Positions 34,250 through 43,564 are shown, numbered from the stretch's first letter. The stretch is 64,000 nucleotides of DNA from Treponema_B putidum (GCF_007830595.1 NZ_VLLD01000015.1), one strand, 5' to 3'. Made by a program: numbers and translations. Notes: generated by a model not told the origin, from the sequence alone.

Positions 34250-34278
34250 ATTCTATCAAATCAGGCCTTTTTTGTCAA
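34250..34278 (-). promoter_or_regulatory. strong promoter of the tRNA-Thr...rpoC operon
   Basis: Minus strand: consensus TTGACA (34278-34273), 17-bp spacer, TAGAAT (34255-34250). It lies about 20 bp before the tRNA-Thr 5' end and is the best promoter match in the window, as expected for a growth-related operon. Confidence 0.8.
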
Positions 34279-34312
34279 TACATTGATATGGAATTTTAAG
34301 CTAAATTAAACT

Positions 34313-34347
34313 AAAATCAGGCATTTCAATAAAAAATGCCTGATTTT
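34313..34347 (-). terminator. intrinsic terminator of the secretion operon
   Basis: AAAATCAGGCATTT (34313-34326) and its exact complement (34334-34347) form a 14-bp stem with a 7-nt loop, ending in TTTT on the minus strand. It lies 31 bp after the TolC-like gene and insulates it from the operon promoter at 34250-34278. Confidence 0.8.
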
Positions 34348-34377
34348 AAAAAATAAATCTAAAAAAGTATAAAACCT

Positions 34378-35787
34378 CTAAAAATTATAAACCTGCAAAA
34401 CCTTTAAAACATACGATAGTCTTTCCGAATAATAATTTATTTCCGTTTCCTTTAAAAGATTTTTTGCAGCATCTAATTCATGAAAATCGGTTTTACCCTG
34501 TTTATAAAGCTCCTCAGCAAGAGTAAAGTATTTTTTTTGAATTTCAAGGGCTGATTTTGCCGTTTCTATCATAAAAAGAGCTTCCTTAATATCTTTTAAT
34601 CCCGCTTTTTTTTCTTCTTCAATTTTACGCTTTAAAGAATTTTCATCTAAAGAGTTAATTTCTTTTAAAATTTTAAAATTTTTATTCAGTCTAAAATCAT
34701 CATGCAGAGGAGATAAGTTTATCTTTAAATTCATAGAGACTGACCATTTAATTGAGGGATTATCCTTCCAATAGCCCATAAAGGCTGTCGAAAAAGACGG
34801 ATAATGATCTTTTGAAGGAAGTACATCTGCACTAAAAGAAATAAACAAGTTGGGAATTCGGCTTTGAAAATTGCTAACCGATTCCATCCATAAAGTTTGA
34901 TGTTTTAAAAGACTAACCTCGTCCCCGGCAGAGGCTTCTTTTTGAAGAAAAAAGGTAAAATTTTCAAAAAAAGACAGCCAATTGTCGATGTCTTCAGTTA
35001 AGTCATAAAAACGCAAGCCCATAGCTTCTATCTCATCAATAAGAGCATTGTAATTTTGTTGCGTTTGAAAAAGTAAAATTTCCGTTTGCCTCATTTTTTT
35101 ATCCGCTTCGGAAAAGTCCAAAATAGAAAGCTTTCCTTGCGAAACCAAAACTTCATTTTTTTCGGTTTCTTCAATATTCCAATTTTGAACATGTTTTAAT
35201 AGCTCAACCTTTTTCTTTAAAATTTTTTCTAAGCCGATGGCTGAAAGAGTTTTTAATATCAGCTTTTTTTTATCCAAATCTCTTTCAAGCGTGTAAAGTT
35301 TTTTCTTTTTTTGATAAAGTCCGAATTCTTGTTTTACAAAATCAGGCAGAACAGAAGGAGCCATAAACCATAAAGGCATATTTAAACCTGCTATAGAGTT
35401 ATACTTATACGAATACTCCGGTGTACTATCAAGAAAAACCATGCAAGATTGTTTTCCTATGACATTAAGGTTCATACCGAGCGGAAGTCGTTGGTTAATT
35501 CCAAAAGACGAAACAAGATCTAAAGACTTATAAGGTTTATCAAACTTTACACCGGAAACCGAAGTATTTAACTCAGTATACGGAGCAGGGAACCAATTTG
35601 CAAATTCCGAAAAATTGAGCCTTTTATTCAGATTAAAGTTTAATTCTATTTTTTTGTATTGAGGATTTTTTTCGATTAATGGGTTTACCTTATCAAAAAA
35701 TTCTTTTATTCCAACTTCACTATCCGCTTCAGCATAAGCCGAAAATAAAATAAAAACAAAAAATATATCTAATAAAAACTTTTTCAT
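34378..35787 (-). CDS. TolC-like outer membrane factor of a type I secretion set
   Basis: 469 residues with a signal peptide (MKKFLLDIFFVFILFSAYA, then EADSE). Two long helical hairpin regions with coiled-coil periodicity (about 165-260 and 385-455) flank strand-rich segments, which is the duplicated TolC/OEP plan. The repeated helix end ELYKQGKTDFHELDAAKNLL matches the OEP family. It would form the outer membrane channel for the ABC exporter and adaptor encoded just upstream; the start overlaps the adaptor stop by 4 bp (ATGA). Divergent sequence makes the family call less certain than the context. Confidence 0.8.
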   Translation of the reverse strand: MKKFLLDIFFVFILFSAYAEADSEVGIKEFFDKVNPLIEKNPQYKKIELNFNLNKRLNFSEFANWFPAPYTELNTSVSGVKFDKPYKSLDLVSSFGINQRLPLGMNLNVIGKQSCMVFLDSTPEYSYKYNSIAGLNMPLWFMAPSVLPDFVKQEFGLYQKKKKLYTLERDLDKKKLILKTLSAIGLEKILKKKVELLKHVQNWNIEETEKNEVLVSQGKLSILDFSEADKKMRQTEILLFQTQQNYNALIDEIEAMGLRFYDLTEDIDNWLSFFENFTFFLQKEASAGDEVSLLKHQTLWMESVSNFQSRIPNLFISFSADVLPSKDHYPSFSTAFMGYWKDNPSIKWSVSMNLKINLSPLHDDFRLNKNFKILKEINSLDENSLKRKIEEEKKAGLKDIKEALFMIETAKSALEIQKKYFTLAEELYKQGKTDFHELDAAKNLLKETEINYYSERLSYVLKVLQVYNF

Positions 35788-36923
35788 TGTACCTCCAGTC
35801 TTTTTAATATAAAGGAAAGAATGGAACCTGTTTCGGTTATTATAAAGGCTTCAGTGTCTAAGCCTGTTTTTAAAAAATGGGGCATACCTTTTTTATCAGA
35901 CAAGCTATTTCCATTTAATTTTACAAATACGGCATACTCGAAATTTTTTGATCCTAAAAGAACATCGGGAAGAATGGTTTCAATCTGCCCCTCCAGACTG
36001 CCGAATTCGCTGTAAGGAAAGGCAGGAAATTTTAGACGGACTTTCATGTCTTCCCTTATCAAACCGGCTTGTGAAGAAGGAAGCCTCAGAACAACTCTAA
36101 GGTTATCATTAGAGGCAGGAACAATTTTTAGTATTTCTTGACCGCTAAAAATATTGTCTCCGCAATTTAAAGATGAAATTTCTTGAATTTCGCCTGAAAT
36201 AGTAGCGTATATGTTAAAAAGTTTTAAATTTTCCATGACCTTAAAAAGCGAGATTTTCAGATTTTCTTTTTGAAGTTCCAAGGTTTCTTTTTCGGTGAGA
36301 AGAGAATGAAAAAAAGAGGTTTTATATTGTTCCAAATCACTTTTGTTCTTTTCAACGTTTAAACTAAGGATTTCAAGTTTTTTACTTGCCAAGCTAAAGT
36401 TGGGAAGAGCTTTTTCTTCTTCAAGCAGCTGGGAATTTGTCTCTAAAGTTTTTTCCAAATTATTTTTGATTGAAAAATAATTTTCCATACGTTTATAAGC
36501 TATTGCTCTTTCAGGCTGTACAAGCATTAAATCTTTTTCCGCACTTTCAATACACATCCGTGCATCTTTAATTTTCTTTTCAATTTTAGATATTAAATCT
36601 TCAAGATTCCGCCTTTCTTTTTCAGAGACCTTATCGTCTATGCTTAAAAGAATATCTCCTTTTTCTACATATTGTCCCGAAGTAAAATAAATGTTTTTTA
36701 CGGTTCCTGCTGCAAAACTTTTTACAAAAGAAATGTTTTCTACAGGACGCACCATCCCTGATGTCCTTATGACTTCTTCTTTTTTTCCGAAAATAAGCCA
36801 AAAAATACCAAAAACCGCAAGCAGGCAAATAATAGAAATTACAGAGCTGAAAAAACCGGTCTTTTGCTCTTGTAATACCTCTCCGGTATAGCTTAAATCT
36901 TCAATATACAATATCTTTTTCAT
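35784..36923 (-). CDS. HlyD-like membrane fusion (adaptor) protein
   Basis: 379 residues from the ATG at 36923, which has GGAGGAAA upstream. A start at 36959 lies inside the ABC gene and has no such site. One membrane span (about 27-48) follows a short cytoplasmic N-terminus. A lipoyl-like half-motif comes next (GTVKNIYFTSGQYVEKGDIL), then a long coiled coil (about 105-220), then the second lipoyl/beta-barrel part (ATISGEIQEISSLNCGDNIF). It would bridge the inner-membrane ABC exporter and the outer membrane factor. It overlaps both neighbours by 4 bp. Confidence 0.87.
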   Translation of the reverse strand: MKKILYIEDLSYTGEVLQEQKTGFFSSVISIICLLAVFGIFWLIFGKKEEVIRTSGMVRPVENISFVKSFAAGTVKNIYFTSGQYVEKGDILLSIDDKVSEKERRNLEDLISKIEKKIKDARMCIESAEKDLMLVQPERAIAYKRMENYFSIKNNLEKTLETNSQLLEEEKALPNFSLASKKLEILSLNVEKNKSDLEQYKTSFFHSLLTEKETLELQKENLKISLFKVMENLKLFNIYATISGEIQEISSLNCGDNIFSGQEILKIVPASNDNLRVVLRLPSSQAGLIREDMKVRLKFPAFPYSEFGSLEGQIETILPDVLLGSKNFEYAVFVKLNGNSLSDKKGMPHFLKTGLDTEAFIITETGSILSFILKRLEVQ

Positions 36924-39076
36924 GCTACAATTTCCTCCGCTCCATTTTGTGTTTCCCACAATTTTGAATAAAGGCCATCCTTTTCCAGCAAATCGGCATG
37001 AGTCCCCGATTCAAGTATTTTTCCTTTGTCAAATACAAATATCTTGTCACAGTCTTTAATGGAACTTAGCCTATGTGCGATAATTATAGATGTACGCCCT
37101 GAAGTAATTTCTTTTAAAGTACCTAGAATTTCATTTTCAGAAATTCCGTCCAGAGCTGATGTCGCTTCATCTAAAATTAGAATTGAAGGGTTATGTAAGA
37201 GAATACGCGCAATAGCTATACGCTGCCTCTCGCCACCCGAAAGAGTTGTACCATGTTCTCCTACAAAGGTATTGTATCTATCCGGAAGAGCTTCGATATA
37301 TGAAGAAGCACCTGAAATATCTGCCGCAGCAATCATCCGCCTATAATCGCAGTTTCCTGAACTCCAATTTATATTTTCAGCTATCGAACCTGAAAACAAA
37401 AGTATTTCCTGCGGAACATAACCTATGTGTTTTCGATAAGAATCCGTCTTTAAATCTTTTAAATTTATGTTATCGATAAAAATATCACCTTCTTGAGGAG
37501 AATAAAATTTCATTAACAGTTTCGCAAGGGTCGTTTTTCCCGATCCGGAGGCACCTACAAAGGCAACTCTTTCCCCGGGATTGATACTCATATTTATATT
37601 GCTCAAATTTGTTAAATGCGGATCATAGTTAAAAGAAAGATTTTTTATATCTATTTTTCCTGAAAAACCTTCCGTTTCAATTTTTCCGTTATCCAAATCC
37701 TCTTCCGTTGCTTCATCAAAAATTTCTGCAAGCCTCTCAGCTGCAACATAGGCTTCTTGCAGCTGAGGCTGGAGAGTCAATAATCTTGCAAGAGGATCTA
37801 AAAAGTATCCGGAAAGAATAACAAAAGAAATCAACTGACCTAAGGACATTGAGCCGTTTAATATATTCAAACTTCCCATCCAATAAATAGCCAAAGTTCC
37901 GCATCCTCCGATAAAATTTTGAATACTGTTTTGATAATTCGAAAACGAGCCTAAATTAATTCCTTTTCGAATAGCATTTACAATTTTAAATTCGGCACGG
38001 TCTACAGCCTTGTCTTCGGCCCCTAAAGCCTTGATTGTTGCGATTCCGTTTAAACTTTCTACAATGCAGGAATGTTTTTCTGCCTCGGCAGCAGCTCTTT
38101 TTCTAATTTTTGTTTGATAAGGTTTTGCATAAAACCATACAAGAATCGAGCTGATTATAACGGGAATAATAGCTGCAACCAGTAGATTGGAGCCCAATGA
38201 AATTAAAAATACGGATCCGAAAATCAGCATAAGAGAATCTAAGACTACGGTTAATGCCGTAGCAGAAATTACCTGCCTTATGGTTCCCGTATCGTTCATC
38301 CTGGCAATAATTTCACCTGTCTTTTTTTGAGTAAAAAAACGCATCGGCAGATGAAGCACATGTTCAAAATATCGGTGCACCAAGACCATATCTATTTTAA
38401 AACTCATATGCATCAAGAGTTGATTCCGGGCAAGAGCTAAAAGAGTCCTAAACATAACCACTCCTAAAAAACCTATCGAAAAACTTGTGAGAGAGTCGTT
38501 TAGACTTGAGCTTAGAACCTCATCAATTAAAAACCTAAAATAAAAGGCGCTTATGATACCAAGAAAAGACAATATAACGCTTGCCGCAAAAATTTCAACA
38601 CATATTTTTTTATGAGATTTTAAAATACTCAAAAACCTAAACAAGCCCTTTGATGAATCTTTTCCGGAAAAATTATGGCCGGGTAAAACTATAAAAAATA
38701 CGCCCGTCCACATATTTTTAAAAGTTTCTATGTCTATTTTTTTAGAGCCGCCCGAAGGATCAATTAAATGAACATACTTTGAATCCCATCGATAAACAGT
38801 GCAATAAAAATTCTCATTTTCTTTTACTATGTGGGCAATACAGGGCAGAGGAATGTTTTTAGGAAGTTCTTTTGACTCGGAAACAGCTCCGCGGCACGAA
38901 AAACCTAGGGTTTCGGCGGCATGAATTATGCCCCATCCCGACAAACGGTTTTTGTTGTGCCGTAAGATTTCCCGTATATTTTCTACTGCTATTGGCTTAC
39001 CATAATGTCTGCATATATTGGCAATACATACAGCTCCGCAATCATCTTGATTTGTTTGTAAAATAATATTTTTCAT
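36920..39076 (-). CDS. C39-domain ABC exporter (bacteriocin/type I secretion type)
   Basis: 718 residues from the ATG at 39076, which has GAGAGG upstream and starts right at the peptidase motif. Residues 1-130 are a C39 domain with Cys13 in QDDCGAVCIANI and Asp106 in HLIDPSGG. Where active members have HF(V)V the sequence is ENFYC, so the catalytic His appears to be Asn89. A six-span transmembrane domain (about 155-440) and an intact ATPase follow: GASGSGKTTL, LSGGERQRIAIA, LILDEATSALD, IIAHRLS. Such exporters normally clip double-glycine leaders and export the peptide. No leader peptide gene was found nearby. First gene of the three-gene secretion operon. Confidence 0.9.
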   Translation of the reverse strand: MKNIILQTNQDDCGAVCIANICRHYGKPIAVENIREILRHNKNRLSGWGIIHAAETLGFSCRGAVSESKELPKNIPLPCIAHIVKENENFYCTVYRWDSKYVHLIDPSGGSKKIDIETFKNMWTGVFFIVLPGHNFSGKDSSKGLFRFLSILKSHKKICVEIFAASVILSFLGIISAFYFRFLIDEVLSSSLNDSLTSFSIGFLGVVMFRTLLALARNQLLMHMSFKIDMVLVHRYFEHVLHLPMRFFTQKKTGEIIARMNDTGTIRQVISATALTVVLDSLMLIFGSVFLISLGSNLLVAAIIPVIISSILVWFYAKPYQTKIRKRAAAEAEKHSCIVESLNGIATIKALGAEDKAVDRAEFKIVNAIRKGINLGSFSNYQNSIQNFIGGCGTLAIYWMGSLNILNGSMSLGQLISFVILSGYFLDPLARLLTLQPQLQEAYVAAERLAEIFDEATEEDLDNGKIETEGFSGKIDIKNLSFNYDPHLTNLSNINMSINPGERVAFVGASGSGKTTLAKLLMKFYSPQEGDIFIDNINLKDLKTDSYRKHIGYVPQEILLFSGSIAENINWSSGNCDYRRMIAAADISGASSYIEALPDRYNTFVGEHGTTLSGGERQRIAIARILLHNPSILILDEATSALDGISENEILGTLKEITSGRTSIIIAHRLSSIKDCDKIFVFDKGKILESGTHADLLEKDGLYSKLWETQNGAEEIVA

Positions 39077-39158
39077 ATATACCTCTCTATATTTTTTATA
39101 GTTTTTTTTTGCAACAAATAGCAAAATTTTAAAAAATAAATACAAAAAAAATTAGAGC

Positions 39159-39187
39159 TTGAAAAAAAATAAAAAAAAGAGTATCAT
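39159..39187 (+). promoter_or_regulatory. promoter of the lipoprotein-LysM operon
   Basis: TTGAAA (39159-39164), 17-bp spacer, TATCAT (39182-39187), giving a leader of about 175 nt that contains several hairpins. Confidence 0.5.
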
Positions 39188-39210
39188 TATTTTATATATT
39201 GGGAGGTGCA

Positions 39211-39247
39211 ATAAACAGTTCGGCACAAATGGTGCCTCTCTGTTTAT
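39211..39247 (+). repeat. nested-hairpin leader element, copy 1
   Basis: Outer stem ATAAACAG / CTGTTTAT (39211-39218 with 39240-39247), inner stem GGCAC / GTGCC (39222-39226 with 39232-39236). The first 15 nt are identical to copy 2 at 46619. It lies in the untranslated leader of the lipoprotein gene. Two more hairpins follow it: GTTTGCC/GGCAAAC at 39255-39273 and GCAGTTTGT/ACAAACTGC at 39289-39308. Confidence 0.6.
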
Positions 39248-39369
39248 CTGCCGAGTTTGCCTTTCCGGCAAACATCGCATTATTGTATGCAGTTTGTAAA
39301 CAAACTGCTTGAAAAAACTTTTTTCAAAAATTTGATAATTTTTTCAAAAACTTTTTATGGGAGGTATCA

Positions 39370-40419
39370 ATGAAAAAAAATTGTAAAATGATCATTATTC
39401 TGTCCGCCCTTGTGTTAATTTTGTTTTCCGCCTGTGCATCAAAACAAAAAACACAAGACGCTGAGCCGAAGCCGAAAATTGAAGAGCCGGAAGTTGTCGA
39501 AATAAAACCCGAAACTCCGAAACAGGAAACCGTTAAACCTGAAGACCCTCTTCTTGCAAAAATTAAGCTTTTTCAAGGAAAAAACGGAAAAGTAAATCAG
39601 GCGAGAAAAAAAGCCATGGATTTGAAAGCAGACAAAGCATATCCCGATTTCTTTAAAACTGCGGAAGATGTTAAACAAACGGCCGACACAGATGCTCAAG
39701 CAGGAAACTTAAAAGAAGCTATAGCTAAATACGAAGAAGCTATAATCAGATATGAAACCCTTCGCAATCTTACAGAAGCGGCTAATTTACGAGCCGAGAT
39801 AGAAACTAACGGTTTTGCCGCATATAACCCTACAGACTATGTCGATGCCGAAAGATATTCGATCAACACATCAGATCATTATCCTTTAGACTATAAAATG
39901 GCAAAAGAATCTTCGGAAGATGCCTTACAACTCTATAAAAAAGTAGTAAATAAGGGTTATTTTGAATTTACCAAAACGTCAAAAGACACCGCAAAAGAGT
40001 ATAAAGATGACTGTGATTCAATCAAAGTAGCAAGAAGCAGAAAAGAAGAATACAACAAGGCTGTAAGAACCTATAACCGTGGAAAATCGGCCGCCGACAG
40101 ATCAAACTATAAGGAAGCCTACCAGTCGTATAATGAAGCTGCAAAAATCTTTGCAAAACTATACGAAGAAGTAGCTTTAAAACGAGCAGAAGCGGAAAAA
40201 GCAATGGCAGAAGCTGCAAAGCGGCAACAAGAAAGCTCGGATTTGGCCTTAGAAGCCGATCAGGAAGCTCCATTGACCGAAACCGGAGAAGGATTTACCG
40301 AAGGAGAGCTTGATTTACAAAACCTTTCTACACCTCAGACCGGAGCACCTGTTGAAAACATAAACACACATGGAGATGAGCCTGAAAACAGCCAAACTAG
40401 CGAAGGAGGAAACCAATAA
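39370..40419 (+). CDS. Lipoprotein with TPR-like helical repeats
   Basis: 349 residues. A lipoprotein signal peptide ends at the lipobox FSAC-AS (Cys22). A Pro/Glu/Lys-rich linker (about 27-60) follows, then helical repeats with TPR character, for example AGNLKEAIAKYEEAIIRYE and RSNYKEAYQSYNEAAKIFAK. The acidic C-terminal tail is rich in Glu, Pro and Asn. It is a surface or periplasmic anchored scaffold by appearance; function unknown. GGGAGG precedes the ATG. It overlaps the LysM gene by one base (TAATG), so the pair is coupled. Confidence 0.85.
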   Translation: MKKNCKMIIILSALVLILFSACASKQKTQDAEPKPKIEEPEVVEIKPETPKQETVKPEDPLLAKIKLFQGKNGKVNQARKKAMDLKADKAYPDFFKTAEDVKQTADTDAQAGNLKEAIAKYEEAIIRYETLRNLTEAANLRAEIETNGFAAYNPTDYVDAERYSINTSDHYPLDYKMAKESSEDALQLYKKVVNKGYFEFTKTSKDTAKEYKDDCDSIKVARSRKEEYNKAVRTYNRGKSAADRSNYKEAYQSYNEAAKIFAKLYEEVALKRAEAEKAMAEAAKRQQESSDLALEADQEAPLTETGEGFTEGELDLQNLSTPQTGAPVENINTHGDEPENSQTSEGGNQ

Positions 40420-41120
40420 TGAAAAAGCTTATTACAATCTTAATATTTTTGATGGTTTTAATACCTCTTTTTGCCGTATCCTATGATGACAACGAATATC
40501 AAAGAAAAAGCAGGGCTTATACGGAACTTGCAGCAAAGGCCTATGATGAAGGAGATTACGAAGCCTCAATAGAATACTCAAAACTTGCAGAAAGCTATGC
40601 ACAGCAATCGGCAGACTTTATCCAAAGAATGTTGGCTAAAACCGAAGCCGAACAAGAAATGAACAAGGCCCGCACAAGATTCACTTGGGCAAAAGCGAAC
40701 GGAGCCGAAGAAAAATATCCTGATGCTTATAAAACAGCGGAAGAAGCCTTAAATGCAGGGGGCATAGCCTTCGATAACGAAAACTACGATGTAGCAGTCG
40801 TATGTGCCCAAAGAGTAATAGATGCTCTTTCGGTAGTTAAGGGAAAAGACAACACAGGCCTTGCAGAACTCCCTTCTCAATATAGGGTAAGAACTTGGAG
40901 AGGAGAAAAGGACTGTTTGTGGAACATTGCAGCCAAAAAGGAAATATATGGAAACCCCTTTATGTGGCGCAAACTATATGAGGCTAATAAGGATAAGCTC
41001 CCCGACCCCAAAAATCCAAACTGGGTAGAACCCGGTATAATTTTAACGATTCCGTCAATTAAGGGAGAAAAAAGATCCGGCCTTTACGATCCTTCAACAA
41101 CCTATAAAAATTTTAAATAA
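40419..41120 (+). CDS. Exported TPR-like/LysM protein
   Basis: 233 residues. A signal peptide (ITILIFLMVLIPLFAVS) is followed by two TPR-like helical pairs (AKAYDEGDYEASIEYSKLAE; GIAFDNENYDVAVVCAQRVI) and a C-terminal LysM domain (about 155-210: YRVRTWRGEKDCLWNIAAK...WRKLYEANKDKL...VEPGIILTIP). LysM binds peptidoglycan, so the protein probably sits on the periplasmic murein and may tether its lipoprotein partner. Followed by an intrinsic terminator. Confidence 0.88.
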   Translation: MKKLITILIFLMVLIPLFAVSYDDNEYQRKSRAYTELAAKAYDEGDYEASIEYSKLAESYAQQSADFIQRMLAKTEAEQEMNKARTRFTWAKANGAEEKYPDAYKTAEEALNAGGIAFDNENYDVAVVCAQRVIDALSVVKGKDNTGLAELPSQYRVRTWRGEKDCLWNIAAKKEIYGNPFMWRKLYEANKDKLPDPKNPNWVEPGIILTIPSIKGEKRSGLYDPSTTYKNFK

Positions 41121-41129
41121 GAAATTAAA

Positions 41130-41164
41130 AAAGCCTCCAAATTTTAAAATGTTCTGGAGGCTTT
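41130..41164. terminator. bidirectional intrinsic terminator
   Basis: AAAGCCTCCA (41130-41139) pairs with TGGAGGCTTT (41155-41164), flanked by A and T runs. It serves the LysM gene (plus) and the converging beta-propeller/NodB gene (minus). Confidence 0.85.
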
Positions 41165-41192
41165 CCTACAAGAGATTTTATCGACAACTTTA

Positions 41193-43553
41193 TTAAGAAC
41201 CCAGTACTGTTCTTACATCGGTAATCTCATATCCCATCTCAGTTAAAACATCAATTAAAAGCTGCAAACTATAGTAAAGATAATCGCCTCTACTTGAAAG
41301 AGCTTTACCTATGCGTATGGGAATTATGGAGCCAGGCTGAACCGAATCAGCTATATCCTCAATCAGCTCCGCAGAAGACTTATAAAGGGACGGTACGGTC
41401 AATTTTTCATCGGCACTAAGCCAATCGGCCACACGCACATCCGGTGAAATAAAAACATAGCCTGCACTTTTTCCTGCATTTACAATGAGAGAAGAAGAAA
41501 TATAATGAGGGGTATGCCAAATAAGAGAAAGCTCGGAACCTGTGAGAGAATAAAAATTATCTTCATTTCGGGCAAGTCCCTGCTTTATAAAATTATCATC
41601 TATTCTATAACCCGTATCGTTTAAATTCCATGTGGTAAAAAAGAGCGAACCGCACTGGTGTCCGCTTTTTACAATCTCTTTTACGGCATTGGGGTTTTGC
41701 CTCATGGCTTCTCCGTTTATAAAAAAAGTTGAATTTATATTATTCTTTTTTAAGGTATAAAGAATACTCGCAATTCCGTCCATATCGTCCATGGCATCAA
41801 ATACCAAGGCAACACGTTTTTTTCCGTTCCGGCTTCCATGCGAAAAAACGGAAGAAGAATTGAGACTCTCAAACGAAGATTTTTTTTGAGCCGTATCCCG
41901 ATCCCGTAAAAAGCCTCCGTCTTCCAACAATGGGCGCGTTATAAAATCTTTAAGGCGGCGGATATAAATCATATTTGAAAAATAGCCCGAATTTGAATCT
42001 ATATAAATTCTATCTGAAAGATTTGTGTTTTTCTTTTGCATAATTTTTTTTGGAGAAAGTGTCCATGTTAAATTTGAAATGTATTGCAAAATTTCTACAC
42101 TATCGGAGGCCGAAAGCTCACTATCGGGCTCATCATTAGGGCTGCTTTTTAAACTTATTAAAATTTCCTTGCCTGAATCCGACCAGCTATAATCCTGCAT
42201 AGCCGAAACGGAAATTTTTTTCTTACTTATGTCCGAAAAGCTATCCTTAAAACTATACTCGTAAATATAATTTTCACCGCCTAAAAAAACGGTAAAGTTA
42301 TTTTTCCAAACAGCCGAAAAGATTTTTTCATCGGAAAAAACATTTATCTTTTTCCATGAAGAGCCTCCGTTTTCTTCCGTATGTGAAGTATCATAAAAAA
42401 CTATGCCCTCATCTTCCTTAAAAGCGGCAACTTCAAAATTAGGAGAGGCTGCTAAAAACGAGCTTTTTTCTAAAATGGGAATCCTTTCAAAACTTGAAGA
42501 AGAAGGAGGAATTTGCCATGCCCTTAAAATTTTTGCTCCGCCTTCAAGGCCTTCGGCAAAAACAATCGGAGAATTATCTTTCCAATGAACATAGACTTCA
42601 GCAGTATTCCCCGGAAGCAATAAATAAGGAATAGAGTCTGAGGAGTAAACATTTATATAATCGTCCCCATCCAGTTTAATATGGTAAACATTTCTTTTGT
42701 CTTTAACAAAAACGGCGGTCTTACCGTCAGGTGCTATAAAAATGGAATCAAAGGTCTGAGAAAAATCCGAAGGTATTTTTGCCGCAAGTTTTCCTGTCGA
42801 AAATAATGGAGCGTAAAAAGCCTTTGTAAAAAGCTCTATAGAGGAAGCCTTATAAAGGGCATTCCCCGATAAAAAAACAAATTCCGAGGAAGAAATCCAT
42901 TTTAAATTTTTTATTTTGCCTTGAGAAAGTTTTCTAAAATTCTTATCGGGAAAAGAAGCTGCAGAAAACCATTCAGGCCGTGCAAAATAGATTATCGAAT
43001 CGTCTTCATACAAAATAATTTTTGAATCAGGCGACCAGGATACGGGAAGATCATTTCGGACGGTTTTGTTACTCAATATATATCTTCGGCCCGTATGGGT
43101 GTCAACCAGTACGAGCCGACCGAAAACAAGGGATTCAGGCTCTACCAATGTAAGCCATCTTCCGTCAGGGCTTGATTTTATATTGTTAAAAGCTCCTATC
43201 TTTGACGAATTGGATGCTGAAAGAGGTTCAAAATCCGAATTAAAATCAACAGCCCCGGAATTAAGATCAAGCCTTATAATACCGAAGCGGTTTGAAACTT
43301 GTAAAAATTTATTGTTCCCTAAAAGCTGCAACTTTTCGGGAAAAAATGTAAGCTGTTCTATTTTATTTTTTTCATGTGAATACTTAAAAAGAGTTTTATA
43401 TGAATAGTCGTCACAAGCATTCGTTTTGATCTCGAATAAAATATCTCCTTCATTATTTATATCGGCAGATTCAAAAGAAAGCTCGGGATGAAGACTTAAT
43501 AAGCTAAAAAAAACAAAGCAAACCGATAAGATAAATTTTGATTTTTCTTTCAT
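41193..43553 (-). CDS. Exported beta-propeller protein with a degenerate NodB deacetylase domain
   Basis: 786 residues from the ATG at 43553 (GGAG upstream; 5 residues shorter than the longest frame). A signal peptide is followed by a TolB/WD40-like propeller with repeated SPDGRWLTLVE, WSPDSKIILYEDD and APDGKTAVFV blades (to about 500). The last 200 residues align with polysaccharide deacetylases: VALVFDAMDDMDGIASIL, INSTFFINGEA, GHQCGSLFFTTW, LIWHTPHY. The usual TFDDGP is VFDAMD, and the GNHTxxH metal-binding histidines are Leu and Thr, so catalysis is unlikely. It may be a carbohydrate-binding or structural envelope protein. Last gene of a three-gene operon. Confidence 0.82.
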   Translation of the reverse strand: MKEKSKFILSVCFVFFSLLSLHPELSFESADINNEGDILFEIKTNACDDYSYKTLFKYSHEKNKIEQLTFFPEKLQLLGNNKFLQVSNRFGIIRLDLNSGAVDFNSDFEPLSASNSSKIGAFNNIKSSPDGRWLTLVEPESLVFGRLVLVDTHTGRRYILSNKTVRNDLPVSWSPDSKIILYEDDSIIYFARPEWFSAASFPDKNFRKLSQGKIKNLKWISSSEFVFLSGNALYKASSIELFTKAFYAPLFSTGKLAAKIPSDFSQTFDSIFIAPDGKTAVFVKDKRNVYHIKLDGDDYINVYSSDSIPYLLLPGNTAEVYVHWKDNSPIVFAEGLEGGAKILRAWQIPPSSSSFERIPILEKSSFLAASPNFEVAAFKEDEGIVFYDTSHTEENGGSSWKKINVFSDEKIFSAVWKNNFTVFLGGENYIYEYSFKDSFSDISKKKISVSAMQDYSWSDSGKEILISLKSSPNDEPDSELSASDSVEILQYISNLTWTLSPKKIMQKKNTNLSDRIYIDSNSGYFSNMIYIRRLKDFITRPLLEDGGFLRDRDTAQKKSSFESLNSSSVFSHGSRNGKKRVALVFDAMDDMDGIASILYTLKKNNINSTFFINGEAMRQNPNAVKEIVKSGHQCGSLFFTTWNLNDTGYRIDDNFIKQGLARNEDNFYSLTGSELSLIWHTPHYISSSLIVNAGKSAGYVFISPDVRVADWLSADEKLTVPSLYKSSAELIEDIADSVQPGSIIPIRIGKALSSRGDYLYYSLQLLIDVLTEMGYEITDVRTVLGS

Positions 43554-43564
43554 AAAAAACTCCG

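Noticed and set aside
39188..39369. A short ORF encoding a double-glycine leader peptide for the C39 exporter
   Set aside because: The only ATG frame (about 27 codons, from 39229) lacks a leader motif and a ribosome site and lies across the hairpins.
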